DNA of 64,000 nt from Thermomicrobium sp. 4228-Ro (GTDB lineage Bacteria > Chloroflexota > Chloroflexia > Thermomicrobiales > Thermomicrobiaceae). The stretch covers positions 1,860,001 through 1,924,000 of the forward strand of contig NZ_JAPFQM010000001.1 in the NCBI RefSeq assembly GCF_026241205.1, written 5' to 3'. The first letter of the stretch is position 1. Every line of letters begins with the position of its first letter. The notes beneath the pieces were generated by a model that saw only the letters and a program-made list of their open reading frames with translations, ran no database searches and had not been told where the DNA came from. Positions 51,101 through 58,351 of the stretch are shown piece by piece. Made by a program: the position numbers and the translations under genes.

Positions 51101-52654
51101 GGCCAGCGGGCGCGGAAACTCCGAGAGGACCGCCAGTGGCGTGTCGTCGCCCATCGACCAGAGCGGCTCCTTGTTCTCGATCGCCATCGGCTGGACCACT
51201 AGCCGCTGGTCCTCGGCGGTGAGCCCGAAGGCGATCTGTCGCCGTAGCCACTCGGTCTCGTCGATTTCCTGACCGTTTCCGTCGACCGGTGCGGCCCCGA
51301 GCCGGATCCGGTGCTCGGCCAGCCAGGCCGCGTAGGGTTGCCGGGTCGCCAGCAACTGCTTGATCTCCGTATTGCGGTAAACGGCACCGGTTGCCGTATC
51401 GGCAACCAGCATCTGACCAGGGCCGAGCCGGCCACGCTCGACGATGCGGCGCTGCGAGAGATCGATCACACCGGTCTCGCTGGCCAAGACGACCAACCCG
51501 TCTTCGGTGATCGAGTAGCGAGCGGGACGTAGGCCGTTGCGGTCGAGCACAGCTCCAGCGACGCGTCCGTCGGTGAAGGCGATCGCCGCTGGCCCGTCCC
51601 ACGGTTCCATGAGGCCAGCATGGTAGTCGAAGAAGGCGCGGATCTCCGGCGAGAGATCGTCCATCTGTTCCCAGGCTTCCGGAATCAGCATGGCCACTGC
51701 ATGGACGATGTCGCGACCGGAGAGTTCGAGCAACTCCAGAACCTGGTCCAGGCTCATCGAGTCGGATCCGTCCGGATCGATGAGCGGGAGAAGCTCGGCC
51801 AGGCGGTCACCCCACAGTGGCGAGGACAGTTCCGGTTCGCGGGCCCGCATCCAGTTCCGATTACCCTGGAGCGTGTTGATTTCGCCGTTGTGCGCGATCC
51901 GGCGGAAGGGCTGGGCGAGCTGCCAGGTCGGGAACGTGTTGGTGCTGTAGCGCTGGTGGAAGAGCGCGAGCGCACTCTCCATCAGCGGATCCTGGAGATC
52001 GGTATAGAATGCCGCCAGATCCTGGGCGACGAACAGCCCTTTATACACGATCGTTCGACAGGAGAGCGACGGCACGAAAAAGTCGCGTGCCCCGATCTCC
52101 TTGGCGACCCGCTCGGCGCGTCGTCGAGCGAGGTAGAGGCGCCGCTCGAACTCCATGGCGTCGATGTCAGCTGGTCGTACGGCGATCACCTGCTCGATGC
52201 GCGGCATCGTCTGCCGAGCTTGCTGGCCGAGGACATCCGGGTCGATCGGGACCTCGCGCCACCAGATGTCGGCGATACCGTGAGCCTGCAGGGCTTCGGC
52301 CAGTGCCTGCTTGCACCGTGCTGCGACGGTCGGATCGCTGGCTGGGAGGAACACAAGTCCAGCAGCCAGACGCTCAGGCTCGACGGTGAGGCCGTACAGG
52401 CGAGCCAGTTCACGAGCCAAGAGCTTTCGCGGCAATTGTACCGTGATGCCGGCGCCATCGCCCGTCTTGGCGTCCGCGGAGACGGCACCGCGATGGGTGA
52501 GATTGACGACCGCCTCCAGTGCGTAGCGCACGATCGCGTGGCTCGGCTTCCCGCTGAGGTCGGCGACGAAGCCGGTTCCACAGGCGTCGTGCTCGTACTC
52601 CGAGCGGTACAGTGGTGCGTGCTGTCGGCGCTCTTCTACCGTCATGCGCTTCAT
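48128..52654 (-). CDS. gltB: Glutamate synthase large subunit
   Basis: A 1508-residue enzyme making two glutamates from glutamine and 2-oxoglutarate. The N-terminal class II amidotransferase domain begins after a 24-residue propeptide at Cys25 (EHDACGTGFVADL). The central and FMN synthase domains follow. The 3Fe-4S motif is Cx5Cx4C in IGCDMARQCHLNTCPTG. The C-terminal GXGXG beta-helix ends the protein. The electron donor is unclear: no gltD is in this window, so a ferredoxin-dependent or separately encoded small-subunit form is possible. ATG at 52654; GGGAG is about 10 bases upstream; another ATG lies three codons on. Confidence 0.95.
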   Translation of the reverse strand: MKRMTVEERRQHAPLYRSEYEHDACGTGFVADLSGKPSHAIVRYALEAVVNLTHRGAVSADAKTGDGAGITVQLPRKLLARELARLYGLTVEPERLAAGLVFLPASDPTVAARCKQALAEALQAHGIADIWWREVPIDPDVLGQQARQTMPRIEQVIAVRPADIDAMEFERRLYLARRRAERVAKEIGARDFFVPSLSCRTIVYKGLFVAQDLAAFYTDLQDPLMESALALFHQRYSTNTFPTWQLAQPFRRIAHNGEINTLQGNRNWMRAREPELSSPLWGDRLAELLPLIDPDGSDSMSLDQVLELLELSGRDIVHAVAMLIPEAWEQMDDLSPEIRAFFDYHAGLMEPWDGPAAIAFTDGRVAGAVLDRNGLRPARYSITEDGLVVLASETGVIDLSQRRIVERGRLGPGQMLVADTATGAVYRNTEIKQLLATRQPYAAWLAEHRIRLGAAPVDGNGQEIDETEWLRRQIAFGLTAEDQRLVVQPMAIENKEPLWSMGDDTPLAVLSEFPRPLAHFFRQRFAQVTNPPIDSYREKLVMSLDVYLGPRASLLTETPEHARLLHLSSPFLLEEQFAALTHHPDLKAATLEAVFPIAAGPAGLEQALRELLRNAEQAIDSGASLLILSDRAVDAAHAPIPMALAIGAVHHHLIRAGKRMRASIVCDTGDVWDVHQAAVLIGYGAAAVHPYLALSVARSFAGSRTAGDLTPDQLAKNYIKQLESGLRKIMSKMGISTLASYQGAQLFEILGLSQDVVDEFFTGTPSRLGGLDLTGIAERALARHAAAFQQPVDKLPDWGFVRFRKDGEYHAFSPTNVRALQHAAQTGDREAYHQFVELVQNRRPMALRDLVTFRPTQPVPIEEVEPAEEIVKRFVVTAMSLGALSPEAHRTLAIAMNRIGARSNCGEGGEDPDWYYEGGTDVPHNKIKQVASGRFGVTAEYLVRAEELEIKIAQGSKPGEGGQLPAHKVTAIIARFRHAIPGIQLISPPPHHDIYSIEDLAQLIYDLKMVNPRARVGVKLVAEAGVGTIAAGVAKAHADYILISGHSGGTGASPLSSIKFAGVPWELGLAETQQTLVLNDLRSRVRLRTDGGLQTARDIIIAALLGAEEFGFGSAALVAIGCDMARQCHLNTCPTGIATQREDLRKRFAGKPEHVINYFTLLAEEVREYLAMLGARRFDEIVGRVELLTQRTDLEGPAALLDLSPILAVPPDPNAPRRCLYERNIFHDLTGPALDEWLLEQARPAFEERKPVYITTTVRNHNRAVGGRLAGELSFRFGRAHAPDGLITVELTGEAGQSFGAWCWHGLKLVLTGEANDYVGKGMGGGTIVVRSPEPPADPTRPHVLVGNTVLYGATGGELFVAGQAGERFAVRNSGAVAVVEGVGDHGCEYMTGGIVVVLGPTGRNFAAGMTNGLAFVFDPEGVFPSRLNREYVQLERLSDSDDEPLRALIAKHVALTGSQRGREILERWHELRSAFWKVVPHPPIEAADERPTRRVRERPVATQAVAD

Positions 52655-52814
52655 CGCGTTCTCGACTCCCTTCCCTCTCCAGCGAGGTGGCCGCTCACGG
52701 GCTCGGAGCGACTTCGATCGAATCCGTATCGTCCCTCGTCTCTTCACAGCCATCAGCCAGGAGTAGTTTCTGGTTGTGGACGGCGCCGGGCGGATCTGGT
52801 CATGATCCGGAAGC

Positions 52815-52851
52815 CACGAGCTCGTGACGAGGCGATACTTACAGTCGCCTC
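52815..52851 (-). promoter_or_regulatory. Hairpin pair in the gltB leader
   Basis: GAGGCGA and TCGCCTC (52829-52851) form a 7-bp stem whose loop contains the stop codon of the leader ORF. Directly downstream on the minus strand is the 12-base palindrome CACGAGCTCGTG (52815-52826). The arrangement resembles a translation-dependent leader, though no T-run follows. Confidence 0.45.
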
Positions 52852-52949
52852 AGCACGCGATTACGAGGTGTCGGCCTCTGAGGGGAACAGGTAGGGGATG
52901 CGTGACAGCGATTCGGTTCCGGACAGCAAAGCCGCGCCATTGCAGCCAT
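52839..52949 (-). CDS. Candidate Cys-rich leader peptide upstream of gltB
   Basis: A 36-codon frame with a very strong GGAGGAGGAAG site before its ATG (52949). The peptide is MAAMARLCCPEPNRCHASPT followed by C and an Arg/Pro-rich tail ending VLRRL; it has four cysteines in 14 residues. It lies in the predicted gltB leader, about 60 bases after the proposed transcription start, and its stop falls in the loop of a hairpin. I do not recognise the peptide. It could be a regulatory leader, a small metal-binding protein, or a chance frame. Confidence 0.4.
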   Translation of the reverse strand: MAAMARLCCPEPNRCHASPTCSPQRPTPRNRVLRRL

Positions 52950-53015
52950 CGTCGCTTCCTCCTCCACCGCTCGCGCGCCGTTGCGCGGGCAACGCATCGA
53001 GGACTTCAGCTCGCT

Positions 53016-53044
53016 ACTATAGCATTCAGGCACGGTGAGCGCAA
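53016..53044 (-). promoter_or_regulatory. Candidate gltB promoter
   Basis: On the minus strand TTGCGC (53039-53044) and TATAGT (53016-53021, five of six consensus) are separated by 17 bases. The start of transcription would be near 53009, giving a leader of about 355 bases. Confidence 0.55.
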
Positions 53045-53388
53045 GACCTTTCCTCGCTTTCTGTGCAGGACTGAAGTCTCTTTGCCTGTTGTGCTGCAGG
53101 TGAGACGGCTCGCGAACAGTCCGTGCAAGGTGCCCTGCCCACCGCACTGGGCACCAGGCGATGTTCGAACGGGCGAAACGAACCATCGCGCGCAACGTGC
53201 CGAGCGATTCCAGTTTCGATTCGTGCGTGGCGTGCCGATCGCGTGAAGAGTGTTGAGCATCTTGTCTCCATCCGAGAATTGTGTGACACTGCTCGGTGCG
53301 GATCGGTGGGTCGTCGGAGAATCAAGACCCGCTAGCGAGCCACACGTACCACAGACCGAGTGGTGACGAGGACACATGGGGGTGTCGA

Positions 53389-54783
53389 ATGACCGAGCAG
53401 GTGAAACTGCATCCAGAGCCGCGGACTGCTGTCGATTTCGAACACGAGGCGCTCAAGCATGTCTGGATTCATTCCGCCGAGTGGATCAGGCTGGCTGAAG
53501 AGCGTGGCTTTCGTGTTTTCGAGCGAGCCTACGGCAGTACGCTCGTCGATGTGTACGGGCGCGAATACATCGACGGGCTCTCGGGCTTGTGGGTAGTGAA
53601 TGCGGGCCACGGTCGGCGTGAAATAGCCGAAGCGATGGCCGCGCAAGCAGCCAAGATCGCGTACGTCTCCTCGGCGAACCACACGACCGTTCCCACTGTC
53701 CGGCTCGCGCACGAGCTCGCTGAGCGTCTCCCTGGCGATCTGAACCGCGTCTTCTTCTGCTCGGGCGGATCGGAAGCGGTGGAGAGCGCGATCAAGATCG
53801 CGAAGCAAGTGCAGGCCATGCGCGGATTCCCGAAACGGTACAAGATCATCGCCCGGCGTGGCAGCTACCATGGGATGACCTATGGCGCGATGTCGCTGAC
53901 GCAGTCCCGGAGCGAGAAGTTCTTCGGGCCCTTCATGTACGGCGTCTACTACGTGCCGTCGCCCAACCGCTACCGCAACGACTTCGGACTGGAGGGTGAA
54001 GACGGTGACCTGATGTGCGCGAACTACGTCGAGCAGGAGATCCTCTATCAGGACCCGGAAACCGTCGCAGCCGTTATCGGCGAGCCGATCTCGACCTCGA
54101 ACGGTGTCCATGTTCCGTCCCCGAAGTATTGGCAGCGTTTGCGGGAGATCTGCGACAAGTACGGTGTGCTGCTCATCATGGACGAAGTCATCAACGGATT
54201 CGGGCGGACCGGCAAGATGTTCGCGGCCGAGCACTTCGGGATCGTACCCGATTTGATGACGATGGCCAAGGGGATCACCTCGGGCTATGCCCCGATGGGC
54301 GCAGTCGCAGTCCGCGACAGTGTGTTCGAGATCTTTCAGGAGCAGAAGGAGGTACCGCTTGGCCATCTGTTGACGTTCGGCGGCCATGCTGTCGCGGCAG
54401 CAGCTGCGCTCAAGAACTTGGAGATTTTCGACCGCGAGGGCCTGGTGCAGCAGAGTGCCGAAAAAGGGGCGTATCTCCTCCAGCAGCTGCGTGAGCTCCT
54501 CCGTCATCCGACGGTCGGGGATGTGCGGGGCCTCGGGCTCATGTGCGGGATCGAGCTCGTCAAGAGCAAGTCGACCAAGGAAAAGTGGCCACGGAACAGC
54601 GCCTTCATCAAAGCACTCGAGCGGCGGATGAACGAGAAGGGACTCCTCACGCGGGTTTGGGAGATCGTCCACGTGGCCCCGCCCCTCGTTGTCACCAAAG
54701 AGGAGATCGACCGGATCGTCGCGATCATCGACGAGGCACTCACCGAGACCGAGGCGGAGTTCGCGAGCGAGATCACTGACTGA
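53389..54783 (+). CDS. Class III aminotransferase (omega-amino acid:pyruvate type)
   Basis: A 464-residue PLP enzyme. It has the FFCSGGSEAVESAIKIAKQ motif, GSYHGMTYGAMSLT, LIMDEVINGFGRTGKMFA with the cofactor Asp, and MAKGITSGYAPMGAVAV with the PLP lysine. Relatives transfer amino groups from omega-amino acids, polyamines or beta-alanine to pyruvate. It stands alone after a long intergenic region. The ATG at 53389 has GGGGGTG upstream; the longer frame from 53296 is not supported. The substrate is not determinable. Confidence 0.9.
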   Translation: MTEQVKLHPEPRTAVDFEHEALKHVWIHSAEWIRLAEERGFRVFERAYGSTLVDVYGREYIDGLSGLWVVNAGHGRREIAEAMAAQAAKIAYVSSANHTTVPTVRLAHELAERLPGDLNRVFFCSGGSEAVESAIKIAKQVQAMRGFPKRYKIIARRGSYHGMTYGAMSLTQSRSEKFFGPFMYGVYYVPSPNRYRNDFGLEGEDGDLMCANYVEQEILYQDPETVAAVIGEPISTSNGVHVPSPKYWQRLREICDKYGVLLIMDEVINGFGRTGKMFAAEHFGIVPDLMTMAKGITSGYAPMGAVAVRDSVFEIFQEQKEVPLGHLLTFGGHAVAAAAALKNLEIFDREGLVQQSAEKGAYLLQQLRELLRHPTVGDVRGLGLMCGIELVKSKSTKEKWPRNSAFIKALERRMNEKGLLTRVWEIVHVAPPLVVTKEEIDRIVAIIDEALTETEAEFASEITD

Positions 54784-54789
54784 GCGCTC

Positions 54790-55407
54790 TCACGAGGCGG
54801 CGAGGCGCTCGAGCAGCCCAGCGAATCGATCCGGATCGAGCGCTTCGTCGCGAACGAGAAAGGCGAGTCGCCCTTCCTGATCGAGCACGTACGTGACCGG
54901 CGTGTGCAGGAGCGTCACCTGCCCGCTCGCCGCCGGAACCTGCTCGACGGTGATCGCGAAGCCGGACCATACTGGCTCGAGCGCCTGCCGGGCACCGGTC
55001 AGAAAGAGGATGTTGTCCAGACCGTTCGCCTCTACATACTGCGCCATACGGTCCACTGTATCGTGCTCCGGATCGACGGTGATGGCGACGAGCTGTACTT
55101 GTTGTCGGAGGTCTGGCGGAAGTTCCCGGTGTGCAGTTGCCAGCTTGTGGAGCGTGAGCGGACACGTCTCTGGACAGGAGGTAAACACGAACGTCACGAC
55201 CGTGATCCGACCGGTAAAGTCTTCGAGACTGACCGTTTGTCTACGGTGATCGGTGAGCGTGAAGCTCGGTGCTGGACGGCCGTCGAGTTCGAGCGCCCAC
55301 GAGTCGGACTGCTGAGCCTGATACCAACGATACAGGTGTCCTGCACCTGTGGCGAGTAGGGAGACGAGCGCGACCACCCACAACACCGTGCGCAATAGCC
55401 GGAGCAT
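54790..55407 (-). CDS. SCO1/SenC-family copper chaperone
   Basis: A 205-residue thioredoxin-fold protein anchored by one N-terminal helix (about 5-22). The copper site is visible: Cys78 and Cys82 in FTSCPETCPLTL and His168 in LLHTPVTYVLD. SCO proteins deliver copper to the CuA site of cytochrome oxidase or act as thiol reductants for it. The ATG at 55407 has GAGGAGG upstream and overlaps the previous stop (TAATG). Last gene of the minus-strand copper/oxidase-assembly operon. Confidence 0.92.
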   Translation of the reverse strand: MLRLLRTVLWVVALVSLLATGAGHLYRWYQAQQSDSWALELDGRPAPSFTLTDHRRQTVSLEDFTGRITVVTFVFTSCPETCPLTLHKLATAHRELPPDLRQQVQLVAITVDPEHDTVDRMAQYVEANGLDNILFLTGARQALEPVWSGFAITVEQVPAASGQVTLLHTPVTYVLDQEGRLAFLVRDEALDPDRFAGLLERLAAS

Positions 55408-55973
55408 TACCGCCTCCTCGTTCGACCCGTGGCTCCAGTGGGGGGTTCGGCTCGTTCCGGAACAGGAGCAGCGAAGAGCCGCCACAGAAAGATCACGGCA
55501 GCCACACCGACGAGCCCCCAGAACCACCAGGAGCGCCAGAATCCGGTGCCGGCACGCTCGACCGTGGCCGTGAAGGTGACGCTACCGGCTCCCTCAGGCG
55601 CCTGGATCTCCAACTGGAACAGGTATTCGCCGGGTTGGTCGATCGAGAACTCGGCAGCATAGTAGAGCTTGTTCGTCGCCTGATCGCGCGTCACAGGGTA
55701 CCGGAGCGAGGTGCCACCGCCCACCGGCGCGACCGAGAGCACGAGCTCGGCACCATCGACGATTTCCTTCGTGTCGGCGCGCTGGAGGAGCACGCTCACG
55801 TCGATGGTGCCGGTGCGGAGCGGGACTGGGCTGGTGAAGACGGTAACTTCGTACGGCCCCACTGGCTGGTTGGCGATGCGTACCTGCCCACCGTTCGCGT
55901 CAACCGTCGAATGGGTGGCCAACAGCAGGGTTCCGAGCACGGTCGCGATCATGAGTAGGCTGATGTGGCGCAT
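55407..55973 (-). CDS. Membrane-anchored FixH-like secreted protein
   Basis: A 188-residue protein with a signal peptide (about 1-26). A beta-rich extracellular domain (TVFTSPVPLRTGTIDVSVLL; QPGEYLFQLEIQAPEG) is followed by a C-terminal helix (FWGLVGVAAVIFLWRLF) and a basic tail. The beta domain resembles FixH/YtkA-type folds found beside CcoG. The function is probably help in oxidase or copper assembly, by context. It overlaps SCO1 by one base and follows the polyferredoxin by 13 bases. Confidence 0.65.
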   Translation of the reverse strand: MRHISLLMIATVLGTLLLATHSTVDANGGQVRIANQPVGPYEVTVFTSPVPLRTGTIDVSVLLQRADTKEIVDGAELVLSVAPVGGGTSLRYPVTRDQATNKLYYAAEFSIDQPGEYLFQLEIQAPEGAGSVTFTATVERAGTGFWRSWWFWGLVGVAAVIFLWRLFAAPVPERAEPPTGATGRTRRR

Positions 55974-55986
55974 CCGATCCTCGCTC

Positions 55987-57438
55987 TCAGCCGAGGAGTG
56001 TACCGCGCATTTCCATCGGTTGACCGAGTAGCCAAATTCCGAACAGGAACAGCAGCGTGTTCAGACCGAGCCAGGGGAGGAGCGCGATGAAGCCGAGACG
56101 ATACCGGCTGCCAAGCCGCATCGTCCAGAACAGCGAGCCGAAATACCCGAGTGCCAGGACGATGACGACGAGGTCGGTCGTGGCGGCGACCGAGAGCAGG
56201 CTCGCCAGGTGCCAGGCTGGTTGCCCGAGCAGAGCGCGACCCGTCACGTCGACCGCGAACTGCTGTGCCAGCGGTAGCACGGTCAGGGCCCCGGTGAAGA
56301 AGTGGAAGAGGTAGTGTGCCGACCACATACCGAAACCGAGCGGTGCGAGCGTGTAGACGAAGCGCATCCCGGACCAGCGCGGACTAGGCGTGGGCAGGAG
56401 CCAGCGTGTCGCCAGGCTCGCCAGCGTGACACACGTCGCCAGTACAGCAAGGCCGCCGGCGAACACGATGGCCAGGAGCACGGGTTCGCGGGTGACGTGC
56501 AGCGTCTGGCTCAGCCAGCGCAGGAAGTGGTACACCGGGCTGACCATGCCGAACGCGTTGAGGAAGCCCAGAGCGGTCAAGACGACGACGAGCGTCGCCC
56601 AGTCGTGCCTGCCGCTCAGGCGGCCGATGCCGGAACGGAGACTGTCCGGATCTGTCTCAGCACGAAGTGGGAACCGCCAGCGGATGCCGACGTTCTGATG
56701 CGGACACGCGTGCAGACAATCGAGGCAGAACGTGCAGTCGAGGTTCCCGACCTTGGCCGGCTGGAAGAGGCCGAGTTCGCAGCCTCGCTGGACGAGTCGC
56801 CCGTCCCGATCGAAGCGACCGCGGATACAATCTTTAGTCCGACATCGCTGGCAGACCGAGGCATCGCGAATGCGGACCTCGGTCGGCGAGACGAGGGAAC
56901 CGATGAAGTTGAACTGCCCGATGGGGCAGACATGCTTGCAGAAAGCTGCTCCCCGGAAGAACCCGTCGATCGCGAAGGCGGCAACGAAATACGCGAGCGC
57001 GACCCACGCAGTGAGCAAGGGGCTGGCCCACAGGTCGAACGCCTCGTAGGCCCAGAAGAACGTCACGAGGAGCACGATGGCGACCCACTTGCCTGGGAGC
57101 CAGCGCGGCCAGGAGCGCCTGGGCCGGAAGAGGAGCTGAGCGAGCCGTCGCGGCAGCATGAAGGGGCAGGCGAAGCAGAAGAGATTGCCCGCCAAAAGCA
57201 GAGCGAGTACGACGAGCCCACGCCAGTGGACCCACGGCAGGACCCCTGCCAGGTTCTTCGGTGCGATGGGTGGGCCGAAGAAGCCATCGTAGAGGACGAG
57301 TGCCGCGAGCACCAGCAAGACGGTTTGGGCTATCGTTCGGGCGTGGCGCAGGCGGAGAAAGCGGCCGAGCAGTGGCCATCGGGTGAGATCGCTCCAGCGT
57401 GGGTGAGAGAGCGTGATCGGCACTCCCGAGCGACTCAT
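55987..57438 (-). CDS. CcoG/NosR-like polyferredoxin membrane protein
   Basis: A 483-residue membrane protein with about nine hydrophobic segments. Iron-sulfur and metal motifs are CFACPFMLP, CKHVCPIGQF, CQRCRTKDC and a ferredoxin-type CTFCLDCLHACP. This resembles CcoG/RdxA, which reduces copper for cbb3 oxidase assembly, and NosR/NapH membrane ferredoxins. It probably moves electrons to copper or a periplasmic partner. The start overlaps the YtkA-like lipoprotein stop by four bases. No nosZ or napA is present in the window, so the oxidase-assembly role is favoured. Confidence 0.82.
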   Translation of the reverse strand: MSRSGVPITLSHPRWSDLTRWPLLGRFLRLRHARTIAQTVLLVLAALVLYDGFFGPPIAPKNLAGVLPWVHWRGLVVLALLLAGNLFCFACPFMLPRRLAQLLFRPRRSWPRWLPGKWVAIVLLVTFFWAYEAFDLWASPLLTAWVALAYFVAAFAIDGFFRGAAFCKHVCPIGQFNFIGSLVSPTEVRIRDASVCQRCRTKDCIRGRFDRDGRLVQRGCELGLFQPAKVGNLDCTFCLDCLHACPHQNVGIRWRFPLRAETDPDSLRSGIGRLSGRHDWATLVVVLTALGFLNAFGMVSPVYHFLRWLSQTLHVTREPVLLAIVFAGGLAVLATCVTLASLATRWLLPTPSPRWSGMRFVYTLAPLGFGMWSAHYLFHFFTGALTVLPLAQQFAVDVTGRALLGQPAWHLASLLSVAATTDLVVIVLALGYFGSLFWTMRLGSRYRLGFIALLPWLGLNTLLFLFGIWLLGQPMEMRGTLLG

Positions 57439-57881
57439 GGTGTGGCCGTCCCGTGCTGGTGACCCGGACTACCCGCACTGCTGCGGACGCCGGAAAGCTC
57501 GAACCGGGTTTCGAAACGCTCTCCGTTCCGTGTACCGCGCACGATGACGATCCAGTCTCCGGCCATGGTGAACCGAAACCCTTCCGTCACATAGATGCCG
57601 TCTTCCTCTTCGCGTGCGGTCGTGATGACAGGCTCCATGCCGGCGTGCGACATTGTTCCTTCGACTTCGACCGTACCCAGCCCGGTCACCGGTCTTCCGT
57701 CAGTACTGTCGAGCAGGCGGAAACGCAGCGTAGCCGGACCGACGGCCGGCGGATCGGGTTCGATCGCTGCGAGCTCGGCCCGCACGTGCGTCGTCGCTTC
57801 TCCCCGTCGGCAGGCTGCGGTCAGCGGTACGAGGAGCACGAGCGAGAGGAGCAGGAACAGCTTTGTCCACCGTAGGCCCAT
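57435..57881 (-). CDS. YtkA-like lipoprotein with possible copper site
   Basis: A 148-residue lipoprotein: hydrophobic signal and lipobox ending LTAAC (Cys24), then a YtkA/FixH-like beta domain (ATLRFRLLDSTDGRPVTG; EGFRFTMAGDWIVIV) and a His-containing tail (GHQHGT). The MSHAGMEP segment has the Met/His spacing seen in periplasmic copper proteins. It lies 52 bases after the His-rich gene and overlaps the polyferredoxin gene. A role in handling copper outside the membrane is inferred. Confidence 0.75.
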   Translation of the reverse strand: MGLRWTKLFLLLSLVLLVPLTAACRRGEATTHVRAELAAIEPDPPAVGPATLRFRLLDSTDGRPVTGLGTVEVEGTMSHAGMEPVITTAREEEDGIYVTEGFRFTMAGDWIVIVRGTRNGERFETRFELSGVRSSAGSPGHQHGTATP

Positions 57882-57933
57882 TTGACCCTCCTCGCGATGT
57901 TCTCTGCCTGGTGTCGGTCGACGAGGTAGGGCC

Positions 57934-58287
57934 TCATGGGCGAGGTGGAGGTGGTTCGGGGGCCGGTGACCACCGGGGAGGGATCTCCTCTCTCCCTACG
58001 GGAACGTGTTGGGCGGTCGAGACGAGGTACAGCGTGATGAAGCCAAGCAACGTGGACCAGGCCATGATGGAACTCGGTTGTCCGTTCGGCACGGCAGCGC
58101 GCGTCGCGGCGGGGCGCTCGTCCGTCTCGTGGTGGATGTGTGGACCGTGGTGATGGCCCGGGAGCGTGAAGAGCGCGTGCGGATGCGGTTCGACGGCTCC
58201 GCAGGAACACTCAGTGGGGAAGAGGAACAAGCCGAAACACGTCACGAGAACGAGGAGTACGACGTTCGCCGAGAGCCACCGACGCAT
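57934..58287 (-). CDS. Small His-rich membrane protein, first gene of the copper operon
   Basis: A 117-residue protein with an N-terminal helix (about 5-24), a CSC pair, then PHPHALFTLPGHHHGPHIHH, a dense histidine cluster likely to bind metal, a second helix (SIMAWSTLLGFITLYLV) and a Pro-rich tail. I do not recognise a family. The context (SCO1, CcoG-like, FixH-like) suggests copper binding or sensing at the membrane. The GGGAG ribosome-binding site is buried in a strong hairpin stem (58293-58323). Confidence 0.7.
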   Translation of the reverse strand: MRRWLSANVVLLVLVTCFGLFLFPTECSCGAVEPHPHALFTLPGHHHGPHIHHETDERPAATRAAVPNGQPSSIMAWSTLLGFITLYLVSTAQHVPVGREEIPPRWSPAPEPPPPRP

Positions 58288-58292
58288 GCCAC

Positions 58293-58323
58293 GCTCCCAG
58301 CGGCTGCATCAGCCGCTGGGAGC
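58293..58323 (-). promoter_or_regulatory. Hairpin that contains the ribosome-binding site of the His-rich gene
   Basis: GCTCCCAGCGGCTG and CAGCCGCTGGGAGC form a perfect 14-bp stem with a 3-base loop. The GGGAG site for the ATG at 58287 is in the proximal arm. It lies 28 bases after the racemase stop with no T-run, so it may terminate that gene or block translation of the next. Confidence 0.6.
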
Positions 58324-58351
58324 AAGTCTACTCATTCGCCGAACCCCGTGA

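Larger units (their letters stand above)
52655..53388. other. Long intergenic region between gltB and the aminotransferase gene
   Basis: About 734 bases. The gltB side holds a minus-strand promoter near 53016-53044 and a leader of about 355 bases with a small ORF and hairpins (listed separately). An inverted repeat GGTGCCC-N13-GGGCACC lies at 53129-53155. No promoter for the aminotransferase could be fixed. The 140-residue plus-strand frame at 52824-53246 has no ribosome-binding site and is treated as spurious. Confidence 0.5.

Noticed and set aside
53129-53155. GGTGCCC-N13-GGGCACC as a riboswitch stem
   Set aside because: A single 7-bp stem with no known riboswitch core around it; recorded only as an inverted repeat.
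52824-53246. 140-residue plus-strand frame in the gltB upstream region
   Set aside because: No ribosome-binding site, odd composition, and it is antisense to the better supported leader ORF.
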